Notes under the pieces: generated by a model
What the model was told of the DNA's origin: nothing
What the model saw: only the letters and a program-made list of their open reading frames with translations
Databases searched by the model: none
Made by a program: the position numbers and the translations under genes
Shown: in pieces, positions 17,195-25,259 of the stretch
Layout of the letters: each line of letters starts with the position of its first letter
Numbering within the stretch: position 1 is the stretch's first letter
Origin: Algicola sp.
Lineage (GTDB): Bacteria > Bacteroidota > Bacteroidia > Flavobacteriales > Flavobacteriaceae
Length of the DNA: 32,615 bases
Assembly (NCBI GenBank): GCA_018222915.1
Contig: JAAEZI010000009.1
Location: 50,524-83,138, forward strand
Direction: 5' to 3'

Positions 17195-18135
17195 AAATTA
17201 AAAACGACACCTACACCAAGTAACTGTTTCCATTGGAGCTTAGCACCTCGTTCTTCAAATTCATCTGCAATGTCAGTTTCAACAAGGGTTTTAACATCGT
17301 TATCATATTTTATATGCGAGCCTAACGTTGCTTTTACATAGTCATTGACTTTAAAATCAAAGATGACTTCCCAATCAACGTCTATATTTCCAAATTGATT
17401 GAGGTAATCGGAATATAAACTGATATTGTTTCTGACAAGGATATTTTCAAAAACCTCTGTCTCGTAATAATTGGTCAATAACACACCCATTTCGGTACGT
17501 AGTCGCTCACCTTCTTGAATAATATTTCCTTCATCATCGTAAACTGCAGGTGTCACACCAAATGAGCCAGCATTTGACAAAGCGTCATCAAGCACAAATG
17601 TCGACTTCATGGTTAACGGTGAAAAATACACCGATAGTTTGTCAAAATTTTTACCATATTCAACACCTCCGCCAACAAATAAATATCCTGGTGCCATAAA
17701 CCGTGAGATTTCATTTTCACGATCAGGATAATTATAACCATTGGTTAATTGTGTTTTAAAATTAAATCGAGATGAAAAATACCAATTTGTTAATGTATCC
17801 TTTCTATAACCCAGGTTTGATATAATTTCTAGTTCGTCTTCTGTTTTTCTAAGCCTTTGGTTTTCTTGCTTATTGATCCCATATCTTAAACGCGCTGAGC
17901 TGTTCCATTTAAAATTATTTTGCACATATTTTAGCGAAGAAAAAATGGTGGAAAGCGCAGAAATAGAGTTACTACCACCTGCATTCCAATTAACGAATGT
18001 CACTTCACTAATATCGAGGCCTGCTTTATTTACTAATTCCCATTTAGGGCGTTGCGTTTCTGTTTTTGTTGAATCTGTTACTGCGTTTGAAAAATGAATA
18101 GTTAAGACAAATAGTAGAAATGATATTTGCTTCAT
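17191..18135 (-). CDS. DUF3078 domain-containing protein
   Basis: This 314-aa protein has a signal peptide (MKQISFLLFVLTIHFSNA) and a beta-strand-rich mature part. The conserved start of the DUF3078 domain is recognisable: W-x-x-x-N-K-A-G-L-D-I-S-E-V-T-F-x-N-W-N-A-G-G-x-N-S (about residues 32-57). Later strands, such as FNFKTQLTNGYNYPD and YFSPLTMKSTFVLDDAL, are typical of the family, and the C-terminus ends LLGVGVVFNF as in an outer-membrane barrel. The function of the family is not established. It lies 28 bp after purM on the same strand and may be co-transcribed, although a purine gene gives no hint about its role. Confidence 0.8.
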   Translation of the reverse strand: MKQISFLLFVLTIHFSNAVTDSTKTETQRPKWELVNKAGLDISEVTFVNWNAGGSNSISALSTIFSSLKYVQNNFKWNSSARLRYGINKQENQRLRKTEDELEIISNLGYRKDTLTNWYFSSRFNFKTQLTNGYNYPDRENEISRFMAPGYLFVGGGVEYGKNFDKLSVYFSPLTMKSTFVLDDALSNAGSFGVTPAVYDDEGNIIQEGERLRTEMGVLLTNYYETEVFENILVRNNISLYSDYLNQFGNIDVDWEVIFDFKVNDYVKATLGSHIKYDNDVKTLVETDIADEFEERGAKLQWKQLLGVGVVFNF

Positions 18136-18163
18136 TGTAATTAGGTTTAAAAAATAGTATTAG

Positions 18164-19342
18164 TTAGTAGTTAAACGTTCCGAATTCACTTTTAATTGTT
18201 AGTTTTTTCTCTTTTGATTCTTCAACGCGTCCAACAATCTGTGCATCAACATGAAAGGATTTAGAAATAGCGATAATATCGTCGGCCACCTCTGGCGACA
18301 CATACAGCTCCATTCGATGTCCGCAGTTGAACACCTGATACATTTCTTTCCAGTCTGTTTTAGATTGCTCTTGAATTAATTTGAATAACGGTGGCACATC
18401 GAACAGACGGTCTTTAATAATGTGCAAGTTTTCAATAAAATGTAAAATTTTGGTTTGTGCGCCTCCGGAACAGTGCACCATTCCGTGAATTTTATCAGAA
18501 GAAAACTTGGATAAAATCAATTTAATTATAGGTGCATAGGTTCGTGTTGGTGACAAAACCAATTTGCCCGCATCTAAAGGCGAATCTTGCACAGGATCCG
18601 TTAATCTCACTTGTCCAGAGTAAACTAAATCATCTGGCACCGCAGCGTCATAACTCTCTGGGTATTTTTCTGATAGGTACTTATGGAAGACATCATGACG
18701 AGCTGAAGTCAAACCATTACTACCCATACCACCATTATATTCAGGTTCATAAGTGGCTTTACCAAAACTTTCCAAACCTACAATTACATCACCCGCTTGA
18801 ATATTAGCATTATCAATAACATCACTGCGTTTCATTCTTGCCGTGACGGTAGAATCAACAATAATAGTGCGTACTAAGTCTCCAACATCGGCAGTTTCGC
18901 CTCCAGTTGAATGGACAGTCACACCAAAATCTCTCAAGTCAGAAATTAACTCTTCAGTACCATTAATTATCGCCGAAATCACTTCTCCAGGAATCACATT
19001 TTTATTTCGGCCAATAGTAGAGGAAAGCATAATATTATCTGTAGCACCCACACAAAGCAAATCATCTATATTCATGATTAATGCGTCTTGAGCAATACCT
19101 TTCCAGACCGAAATATCTCCAGTTTCCTTCCAGTACATATAAGCTAAAGCACTTTTAGTTCCTGCACCATCGGCATGCATAATCAAACAGTAGTCTTCGT
19201 CATTGGTAAGATAGTCTGGAACTATTTTACAAAATGCCTTCGGAAACAATCCTTTATCGATATTCTTTATAGCGTTATGAACATCTTCCTTTGAGGCAGA
19301 AACCCCTCTTTGCGCATAACGTTTACTGATATTTTGACTCAT
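18164..19342 (-). CDS. purM: Phosphoribosylformylglycinamidine cyclo-ligase (AIR synthase)
   Basis: This 392-aa cytoplasmic enzyme closes the imidazole ring of AIR in purine synthesis, using ATP and FGAM. Seen in sequence: the N-terminal KRYAQRGVSASKEDVHNAI; the metal/ATP region ADGAGTKSALAYMYWKETG; DALIMNIDDLLCVGA; HSTGGETADVGDLVRTI; the glycine-rich EYNGGMGSNGLTSARHDVF; and HCSGGAQTK. It is longer than the E. coli enzyme (about 345 aa), as is usual for Bacteroidota PurM proteins. A GTG at 19363 would add seven residues, but it overlaps a perfect -7 box on the minus strand (19363-19370), so the ATG at 19342 is preferred. Confidence 0.92.
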   Translation of the reverse strand: MSQNISKRYAQRGVSASKEDVHNAIKNIDKGLFPKAFCKIVPDYLTNDEDYCLIMHADGAGTKSALAYMYWKETGDISVWKGIAQDALIMNIDDLLCVGATDNIMLSSTIGRNKNVIPGEVISAIINGTEELISDLRDFGVTVHSTGGETADVGDLVRTIIVDSTVTARMKRSDVIDNANIQAGDVIVGLESFGKATYEPEYNGGMGSNGLTSARHDVFHKYLSEKYPESYDAAVPDDLVYSGQVRLTDPVQDSPLDAGKLVLSPTRTYAPIIKLILSKFSSDKIHGMVHCSGGAQTKILHFIENLHIIKDRLFDVPPLFKLIQEQSKTDWKEMYQVFNCGHRMELYVSPEVADDIIAISKSFHVDAQIVGRVEESKEKKLTIKSEFGTFNY

Positions 19343-19362
19343 TGGTTTGTGTTGTTGAGCCA

Positions 19363-19370
19363 CAAAAATA
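19363..19370 (-). promoter_or_regulatory. Candidate purM -7 box, decides the start codon
   Basis: The minus strand reads TATTTTTG, a perfect TAnnTTTG, giving transcription from about 19356, just before the ATG at 19342. This leaves the upstream GTG outside the mRNA. A TTG lies 24 nt further upstream, slightly too far for a standard spacer. Confidence 0.45.
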
Positions 19371-19393
19371 AGAATTGTTAATTACAATAGCAT

Positions 19394-20056
19394 TCAATTT
19401 TTGTCATCAGTTATTGAATTGGCTTGTATTTCTGTTGAATAGTCACTTAATAGTTTAGATTTTGTCTCAGCGCCACCAAAATAGAAGTTCAGACCTAAAG
19501 CGATCCTAAAATACGAGTCATTGGAAGCTCCTGCTTCCAGACCATCTAGGGTATCACTGGACACATAATTATAATCTGTATATAATTTTATGGCGATGCT
19601 AGGCAACAGCACACATTCTACACCTAATCCTGCTTGTAATTTAGGAGACGTCTGTTTAAAATGATTGGCTGCATTATAGCCAGCGCCAACAAATATCAGA
19701 GGCGAAAAGTAGTGATGTGGTAATAATAGGAGTTCCATGTTTAAATCAAAAGACATAAACCCTTCATTATATAAATCGATATATGCTAAATTAAACTTGT
19801 GATATCCGAAATCCAACGACAAGTGCGGTGTCAAATGTCGTTTATAGCCAACATGGCTATAGATTTCAAACATTGGATCTTGATAATCTCCATTTATAAC
19901 CGAAGTACCTAATGCGGCATCAAAAGCGTTAGTACCTCTTAAATCATAAAATTTAGTTTTGGGTTTTGTCAGATGCTCTTGAGACTGTAAAGTCGTGTGT
20001 AGCATAAAGCATCCCACCACAATTACAAACAACCGAATATGTTTTGCTATCATCAA
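19394..20056 (-). CDS. Outer-membrane beta-barrel protein resembling the C-terminal part of flavobacterial CsgG
   Basis: This 220-aa protein has a signal peptide (cleaved after about residue 25, LQSQ). The barrel-like remainder has the run GYKRHLTPHLSLDFGYHKFN, YNEGFMSFDLNMELLLLPHH, FSPLIFVGAGYNAANHFKQT, and a closing strand RIALGLNFYFGG. From memory this series resembles the extra C-terminal domain of flavobacterial curli-assembly CsgG proteins, but here there is no CsgG domain in front. It is therefore either a stand-alone relative or a generic porin-like barrel. A polar tail (about 196-220) follows the final strand. A minus-strand -7 box TATTTTTG lies at 20087-20094. It precedes purM by about 50 bp. 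Confidence 0.65.
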   Translation of the reverse strand: MMIAKHIRLFVIVVGCFMLHTTLQSQEHLTKPKTKFYDLRGTNAFDAALGTSVINGDYQDPMFEIYSHVGYKRHLTPHLSLDFGYHKFNLAYIDLYNEGFMSFDLNMELLLLPHHYFSPLIFVGAGYNAANHFKQTSPKLQAGLGVECVLLPSIAIKLYTDYNYVSSDTLDGLEAGASNDSYFRIALGLNFYFGGAETKSKLLSDYSTEIQANSITDDKN

Positions 20057-20186
20057 ACTTTGTTTTGGTTATTACGCTAACCATCACAAAAATATTTAGG
20101 CTCATAAGATTTGGGAAAATGCGGACGACAATATAACAAATTAATTGTCAAACAGTTAACTTTTTGAGAATTTGCAAACAAAACAT

Positions 20187-20225
20187 AAAAAAAAGACAAA
20201 TGAATTTGTAATTCATTTGTCTTTT
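20187..20225. terminator. Bidirectional terminator
   Basis: A 15-bp perfect stem (20191-20205 with 20211-20225) with a 5-nt loop has a U-run of eight on the minus strand. It ends the transcript of the 46-aa exported peptide gene. Confidence 0.85.
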
Positions 20226-20277
20226 CAATTGACGAATCACATTCGCCAATTTAGTTTTTGTAAGCTTCAAAAATCAT

Positions 20278-20418
20278 TTACGATTCTGCTTGAAATCTCG
20301 TTTCAGTTTTAACAACGTTGTCCTGTGTAAGGTCATCTTTCACGTCATTAGAATCGTCCTGAGAAAACAACAAGGTAGCAAACATTAATGCAGCTACACT
20401 TAGTAGTAACTTCTTCAT
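20278..20418 (-). CDS. Small exported peptide, 46 aa
   Basis: The gene encodes a signal peptide (MKKLLLSVAALMFATLLFSQ) and a mature part of only about 26 residues, strongly acidic (DDSNDVKDDLTQDN) and ending VVKTETRFQAES. An in-frame TTG at 20478 would add 20 residues, but it is the -33 box of a near-ideal promoter (20447-20478), so the ATG at 20418 is the start. The gene is a complete small unit with its own promoter and terminator. I do not recognise the peptide. It may be a small periplasmic or secreted factor, or a remnant; the intact expression signals favour a working gene. Confidence 0.7.
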   Translation of the reverse strand: MKKLLLSVAALMFATLLFSQDDSNDVKDDLTQDNVVKTETRFQAES

Positions 20419-20446
20419 TTTTACAAAAAATTGATTAATAGCACTA

Positions 20447-20478
20447 CAAATATAACCAACTTGCTTAGTGTTTATCAA
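20447..20478 (-). promoter_or_regulatory. Promoter of the 46-aa exported peptide
   Basis: On the minus strand TTG (20476-20478), 21 nt, then TATATTTG (20447-20454) is a full match to the Bacteroidota consensus. Transcription should start near 20441, about 22 nt before the ATG. Confidence 0.7.
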
Positions 20479-20531
20479 GGTTTAACTATATTTTCGATTA
20501 GTTGATAAATTAATGCGTTGAAATACATTAA

Positions 20532-20571
20532 ATGCAAATTTCACTACGTAATACTACGTATGATTTTGCAT
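20532..20571. repeat. Compound inverted repeat between GSIII and the 46-aa gene
   Basis: Outer arms ATGCAAA (20532-20538) and TTTGCAT (20565-20571) enclose two copies of TACGTA (20545-20550 and 20555-20560). These can pair with a 4-nt loop. There is no adjoining T-run, so it is not a classical terminator. It could be a protein-binding site or a processed 3' end for the GSIII mRNA. Confidence 0.4.
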
Positions 20572-20656
20572 ACAACTATCCTTAAAACACACTTTAAGTG
20601 GGTCTCGAAGTTAATTTTTCATACTCTTCTTCAATCAAATAAGCTATCCAATGAGT

Positions 20657-22843
20657 TTAGTAAGTAAATAAAAGCTCTCTGTATTTTGTGAGCGGCCATA
20701 ATTCATCATCTACAAGTAACTCAAGTTTATCACAATGGTATCTAATATCATCGAAAAGCACCTTTACTTTATTACAGTACGCCATTGCTTTGTCGTCAAG
20801 ATTTTCTAGTGCATTGGCTTTTTTTCTTTCTTCTGTCATTTTAGTGACATTAGAATTGATACTCTCTATATGATGTGAAATGTCTTCTATAAGATTCAAT
20901 TGTTCTTTAGCATAGGTCTTAAAAGTATCGCCATAAATTTCTTTAAGTCCTTTCACGTTCTTAATCAAGATATTTTGGTAGCGTACTGCTGTTGGAACTA
21001 CATGATTACGAGCAATATCACCAATGACACGACCTTCGATTTGAATTCTTAGGACATACTCTTCCATTTCAATTTCATAGCGTGCTTCGGATTCTATGGT
21101 ATTCATGACGCCTAAATCCTCAAATAACTGAAGTGCTTTTTTAGAAATCTTAGCTTTCAAGGCTTCTGGTGTTGTCTTGTGATTACTAAGTCCGCGTTTT
21201 TTTGCTTCCTTTTCCCAGGCTTCTCCATAGCCATTACCTTCAAAAAGAATGTGCTTTGATTTTTTAATATACTCACGCAAAATATTAAAAATGGCATCAT
21301 CCTTTTTCATATCTTTTTTAGAAATAAGCTTGTCCACTTCAGCTTTAAAGTCCATCAACTGTTTTGCGACAATGGAGTTTAAAACCGTCATTGGATTGGC
21401 ACAATTTGCCGTAGATCCAACAGCTCTAAATTCAAACTTATTGCCAGTAAAGGCGAATGGAGACGTTCGGTTTCTATCAGTATTATCGAGCAAAACATCT
21501 GGAATTTTACCAACCACATTGAGTTTTAAATCTGTCTTTTCTTGAGGTGATAATTTACCATCAGTTACGTTTTCCAATTCATCGAGCACTTTGGTCAATT
21601 GTTCACCAATAAATACGGATATAATAGCAGGAGGTGCCTCGTTAGCACCTAAGCGATGATCGTTACTAGCAGATGCAATCGCTGCCCTCAACAAATCTTC
21701 ATTATCATAAACAGCTTTGATGGTATTGATAAAAAAGGTCAAGAATTGCAAGTTGCTCATTGGTGTCTTACCTGGACTTAATAAATTCACACCTGTATTT
21801 GTACTGAGACTCCAATTATTGTGTTTCCCTGAACCATTAACACCTGCAAACGGCTTTTCATGAAACAACACTTTAAAGTTATGACGTTCTGCGACCTTGT
21901 CCATAACGTCCATCAAAAGCGAATTATGATCAACGGCAAGGTTAGCCTCTTCAAATATAGGAGCCAATTCAAATTGATTCGGAGCCACTTCATTATGTCT
22001 GGTTTTAACTGGAATTCCGAGTAGCATGCACTCTGTTTCGAGATCACGCATATAAGCCATTGCTCTATTGGGAATCGTACCAAAATAGTGATCATCAAGC
22101 TGCTGCCCTTTTGCAGGAGAATGACCGAGCATTGTTCTACCCGTCAATACGATGTCTGGTCGAGACATGGCTAGACCACTATCTATTAAAAAGTATTCTT
22201 GCTCCCAACCTAGGGAAGCATTTACTTTTTTTACATTTTTATCAAAATACTTACATACAGCTACTGCAGCCGTATCAACAGCTTGCAATGCTCTTAATAA
22301 CGGTGTTTTATAATCTAATGCTTCTCCCGTATACGCTACAAATATGGTTGGTATACACAATGTCGTTCCTAAAACAAAAGCGGGAGATGTTGGATCCCAT
22401 GCTGTATATCCTCTAGCTTCGAAGGTGTTTCTAATGCCACCATTTGGAAAACTAGAAGCATCAGGTTCTTGTTGAACTAATTGTCCACCACCAAACTTTT
22501 CAATAGCCAAGCCATTTCCTATCGTTTCGAAAAAAGCATCGTGCTTTTCAGCAGTGGCACCTGTTAAAGGCTGAAACCAATGTGTATAATGTGTAGCGCC
22601 TTTAGATATGGCCCATTCTTTCATCCCTGTAGAAATATGATCCGCAACAGTTCTATCGATTTTGGAACCATTACTTATGGCATCCATCACATTTTCATAA
22701 GCCTCTTTTGTCAAAAATTGACGCATGGTTGATTCACTAAAAACATTAGCGCCAAATATTTCTGATCGCCTTAATTTTTCTTCAATATGAATAGGTTGAT
22801 GTTTAAAAACTTCTTTAAGAGCATGGAAACGCAATGTTGACAT
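20657..22843 (-). CDS. glnN: Glutamine synthetase type III
   Basis: This 728-aa protein is the large GSIII form found in Bacteroidota, which joins ammonia to glutamate with ATP in the cytoplasm and forms a dodecamer. Seen in sequence: a GSIII-specific N-terminus (SEIFGANVFSESTMRQFLT); THWFQPLTGATAEKHDAFFE; GWEQEYFLID (about residue 218, glutamate/metal site); RHNEVAPNQFELAPIFE; NGSGKHNNWSLSTNTGVN; DHRLGANEAPPAIISVFIG; and NRTSPFAFTGNKFEFRAVGS. The C-terminal helical region (about 600-728) is also family-specific. It is divergent from a GSII gene, with a shared 188-bp region. A perfect -7 box lies at 22874-22881. Confidence 0.96.
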   Translation of the reverse strand: MSTLRFHALKEVFKHQPIHIEEKLRRSEIFGANVFSESTMRQFLTKEAYENVMDAISNGSKIDRTVADHISTGMKEWAISKGATHYTHWFQPLTGATAEKHDAFFETIGNGLAIEKFGGGQLVQQEPDASSFPNGGIRNTFEARGYTAWDPTSPAFVLGTTLCIPTIFVAYTGEALDYKTPLLRALQAVDTAAVAVCKYFDKNVKKVNASLGWEQEYFLIDSGLAMSRPDIVLTGRTMLGHSPAKGQQLDDHYFGTIPNRAMAYMRDLETECMLLGIPVKTRHNEVAPNQFELAPIFEEANLAVDHNSLLMDVMDKVAERHNFKVLFHEKPFAGVNGSGKHNNWSLSTNTGVNLLSPGKTPMSNLQFLTFFINTIKAVYDNEDLLRAAIASASNDHRLGANEAPPAIISVFIGEQLTKVLDELENVTDGKLSPQEKTDLKLNVVGKIPDVLLDNTDRNRTSPFAFTGNKFEFRAVGSTANCANPMTVLNSIVAKQLMDFKAEVDKLISKKDMKKDDAIFNILREYIKKSKHILFEGNGYGEAWEKEAKKRGLSNHKTTPEALKAKISKKALQLFEDLGVMNTIESEARYEIEMEEYVLRIQIEGRVIGDIARNHVVPTAVRYQNILIKNVKGLKEIYGDTFKTYAKEQLNLIEDISHHIESINSNVTKMTEERKKANALENLDDKAMAYCNKVKVLFDDIRYHCDKLELLVDDELWPLTKYRELLFTY

Positions 22844-22873
22844 AATGTTATGGTTTTATTAATTTTTGTGGGG

Positions 22874-22881
22874 CAAATTTA
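22874..22881 (-). promoter_or_regulatory. GSIII promoter -7 box
   Basis: The minus strand reads TAAATTTG, a perfect match. A TTG (22898-22900) lies 16 nt upstream, and a CTG 19 nt upstream, so the -33 element is a little off in spacing or sequence. Confidence 0.5.
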
Positions 22882-22909
22882 CGAATATTTAAATTAACAA
22901 CAGTTACAC

Positions 22910-22925
22910 CCCTAAAAATTTAGGG
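22910..22925. promoter_or_regulatory. Inverted repeat between the two glutamine synthetase promoters
   Basis: CCCTAAA, 2 nt, TTTAGGG forms perfect 7-bp arms. The site begins about 10 bp upstream of the GSIII -33 region and about 48 bp upstream of the GSII -33 box, so it is well placed as an operator for a nitrogen regulator. The binding protein is unknown. Confidence 0.4.
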
Positions 22926-22972
22926 TTTATTTAATTGTTGATAACATTTTATTTAAATCAACCCTCTTTTTT

Positions 22973-23002
22973 TTGACCAAATCATAAAAATTACAATCTT
23001 TG
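22973..23002 (+). promoter_or_regulatory. GSII promoter
   Basis: TTG (22973-22975), 19 nt, then AATCTTTG (22995-23002) is one mismatch from the consensus with an ideal spacer. Transcription should begin near 23009, about 23 nt before the ATG. Confidence 0.6.
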
Positions 23003-23031
23003 TGCTTTAATTTTATAAAACTATAATCAGC

Positions 23032-24051
23032 ATGAGCAAATCTAAGTTAGAGTATATTTGGTTAGATGGATACAAACCAACTCAAAACATGAGAAGCAAA
23101 ACTAAAATTGAGGACGATTTTAGTGGCAAATTAGAAGATTGTCCTATTTGGTCTTTCGACGGAAGTTCAACACGACAAGCAGAAGGCGGATCTTCAGATT
23201 GTCTACTGAAACCTGTTGCTATTTATCCAGACCCAGCAAGAAAAGATGGGTACTTGGTGATGACTGAAGTATTGAATGCTGATGGAACACCTCACGAGTC
23301 AAATGGCCGTGCCACCATTGAAGATGAAGATAATGATTTCTGGTTTGGTTTCGAACAGGAATACTTCATTATGGACAAGAAAACACAGCTCCCATTAGGT
23401 TTCCCTGTTGGTGGTTATCCTGCGCCTCAAGGACTTTATTACTGCTCTGTTGGTGGGAGAAATACACACGGACGTGCCTTAGTTGAAGAACACGCTGATT
23501 TATGTATCGAAGCAGGTTTAAATTTTGAAGGGATCAATCAAGAAGTAGCCTCAGGACAATGGGAATTTCAATTGTTTGCAAAAGGTGCTAAAAAAGCTGG
23601 TGATGAAATCTGGGTGGCGCGCTATTTATTAGATCGTTTAACTGAAAAATATGGTTATTATATTGAATATCATCCAAAGCCCTTAGGAAAAGAGATGGAT
23701 TGGAACGGCTCTGGAATGCATGCTAATTTCTCTAACACTACGTTAAGAACTTGTGGTAGTAGAGAAATTTATGAAAAAATATGTGAAGCTTTCAGACCTG
23801 TTGTTAAGGAACATATTGAAGTGTATGGTGAATTTAACGATCAACGTTTAACAGGTGATCATGAAACAGCTTCCATTGATGATTTCAGTTATGGAATTTC
23901 TGACAGAGGTGCTTCTATTCGTATTCCTATCATTACCGTTGAAAAGGGATGGAAAGGATGGTTAGAAGACCGTCGTCCAGCATCTAACGGTGACCCATAC
24001 AAAATAGCGGGTCGCATTGTAAAAACTGTAAAATCTGCCGATATCGGATAG
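23032..24051 (+). CDS. glnA: Glutamine synthetase, GSII (eukaryotic-like) type
   Basis: This 339-aa protein is a GSII-type glutamine synthetase, the short decameric form known from eukaryotes and some bacteria. The beta-grasp domain starts KLEYIWLDGYKPTQNMRSKT and includes WSFDGSSTRQAEG (about 40-52). The catalytic domain has GFEQEYFI (106-113, metal-binding glutamates), ASGQWEFQL (173-181), NGSGMHANFS (225-234) and DHETASIDDFSYGISDRGAS (276-295), followed by RIP and EDRRPASNGDPY near the end. The length and motifs indicate a complete enzyme. It is the second ammonia-assimilating enzyme next to GSIII and is likely controlled from the shared intergenic region. A terminator follows at 24076-24111. 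Confidence 0.95.
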   Translation: MSKSKLEYIWLDGYKPTQNMRSKTKIEDDFSGKLEDCPIWSFDGSSTRQAEGGSSDCLLKPVAIYPDPARKDGYLVMTEVLNADGTPHESNGRATIEDEDNDFWFGFEQEYFIMDKKTQLPLGFPVGGYPAPQGLYYCSVGGRNTHGRALVEEHADLCIEAGLNFEGINQEVASGQWEFQLFAKGAKKAGDEIWVARYLLDRLTEKYGYYIEYHPKPLGKEMDWNGSGMHANFSNTTLRTCGSREIYEKICEAFRPVVKEHIEVYGEFNDQRLTGDHETASIDDFSYGISDRGASIRIPIITVEKGWKGWLEDRRPASNGDPYKIAGRIVKTVKSADIG

Positions 24052-24075
24052 ATGATTCAAATATGTTTTGTTCAG

Positions 24076-24111
24076 AAAAACGTCTTCTCATCTAGAGAAG
24101 GCGTTTTTTTT
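24076..24111. terminator. Terminator shared by GSII and the convergent exchanger
   Basis: A stem of about 14 bp (24076-24089 with 24095-24108, one G-U pair) with a 5-nt loop is flanked by A and T runs. It can stop both the plus-strand GSII transcript and the minus-strand exchanger transcript. Confidence 0.85.
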
Positions 24112-24118
24112 GCTGATA

Positions 24119-25060
24119 CTAGGACTTAAATGCCATAAAAATAAATATAGCATACGCCGTAACTAGCAACATGCCTTTATATCTTGATATTTCAAATTTT
24201 TTCGGGATAAAAATTAACGGAATCAATACGGCTGCAAATGCCAGCATCCAATAAATATCGCGCGACAAAATTGCGCCATCGGTGACTGGTATAGTTTTGA
24301 TGATAGATGTCAACCCAAGAACAGAACCAATATTAAAAATGTTAGAACCTATTAAGTTTCCTAGTGATAATGCCTTCTCTTGCTTAACAGCTGCAATCAC
24401 AGAAGCCGCAAGCTCGGGAACACTCGTACCAATAGCAATCACAGTAGCCGCAATCACAGCGTCACTTACACCTAAAGTTTCAGCAAGATCCTTAGCGCCA
24501 TCTACCAACCACTCAGATCCAAAATATAAAGCTGCTGCACCAATGAGCAACCACAACACAATCTTAAAATTAGATACCACAGCAAGATTCTCGTCCACCT
24601 CTTCCAGCACCACCTCCTTTTTAGCAGATTTTATCAACACGATCATAAATGCAATAAGGCTCGCAAAAAGGATACCACCTTCAATAGCGGATAACTGGTT
24701 GTCATTATAAAGGAAGTAAAACAATGCTATGGAAAACAACATCATGACTGGCCAATTCAGTTTATAAAAAGACTTATCCACAGCGATAGAACCTACCAAA
24801 GCGGTAATACCTAGTACCAATCCAATATTGGCAATATTAGAACCAATGACATTATTTATGGCAATAGCTGGCGATCCTGTTAATGCAGCATTCAAACTCA
24901 CCAACAACTCCGGAGCGGAAGTCGCAAAACTCACGACCGTCATACCTATGACCATTTTCGAAATGTTAAGCTTGAATGACAAAGCGACAGAAGATCTGAC
25001 CAAAAACTCCCCTCCTACAACCAATAAAATCAAACCTAATATGATCCAAACTAAACTCAT
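24119..25060 (-). CDS. Calcium/sodium antiporter, CaCA family (YrbG-like)
   Basis: This 313-aa inner-membrane protein has about ten hydrophobic helices and the two inverted alpha repeats of the Ca2+:cation antiporter superfamily. The first repeat is MVIGMTVVSFATSAPELLVS (about 36-55), followed by NNVIGSNIANIGLVLGIT. The second is AATVIAIGTSVPELAASVIA (about 204-223), followed by GNLIGSNIFNIGSVLGLT. The central acidic loop (KEVVLEEVDENLA, about 148-160) is short, as in the bacterial forms. It exchanges Ca2+ for Na+ or H+. The length is normal for the YrbG group. It ends against the terminator shared with GSII. Confidence 0.92.
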   Translation of the reverse strand: MSLVWIILGLILLVVGGEFLVRSSVALSFKLNISKMVIGMTVVSFATSAPELLVSLNAALTGSPAIAINNVIGSNIANIGLVLGITALVGSIAVDKSFYKLNWPVMMLFSIALFYFLYNDNQLSAIEGGILFASLIAFMIVLIKSAKKEVVLEEVDENLAVVSNFKIVLWLLIGAAALYFGSEWLVDGAKDLAETLGVSDAVIAATVIAIGTSVPELAASVIAAVKQEKALSLGNLIGSNIFNIGSVLGLTSIIKTIPVTDGAILSRDIYWMLAFAAVLIPLIFIPKKFEISRYKGMLLVTAYAIFIFMAFKS

Positions 25061-25199
25061 GCACTATGATTTTTTATGTTTAAAATAGCTCTTGTATTTA
25101 AAACGCGAATATACTACAATTTGTAAGCATCAAAAACGTACTATTCATTTTGATATTAACATGAACCAGAAGCAATAAATTCTAAAATTTAGTTAAAAA

Positions 25200-25231
25200 T
25201 TGGGAGGAATTTTGAATGCCTTCTAAATTTG
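25200..25231 (+). promoter_or_regulatory. Promoter of the secreted module A/B protein
   Basis: TTG (25200-25202), 21 nt, then TAAATTTG (25224-25231) matches the consensus fully. Transcription should start near 25237, about 23 nt before the ATG at 25260. No copy of the BlaI-type dyad seen at 26184-26224 is present here. Confidence 0.6.
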
Positions 25232-25259
25232 TGCTGTTAATTTTAAAAATCAATTCAAA

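Noticed and set aside
24282..24710. 142-aa plus-strand ORF opposite the Ca2+/Na+ exchanger
   Set aside because: Antisense shadow of conserved antiporter repeats; no promoter or recognisable domain.
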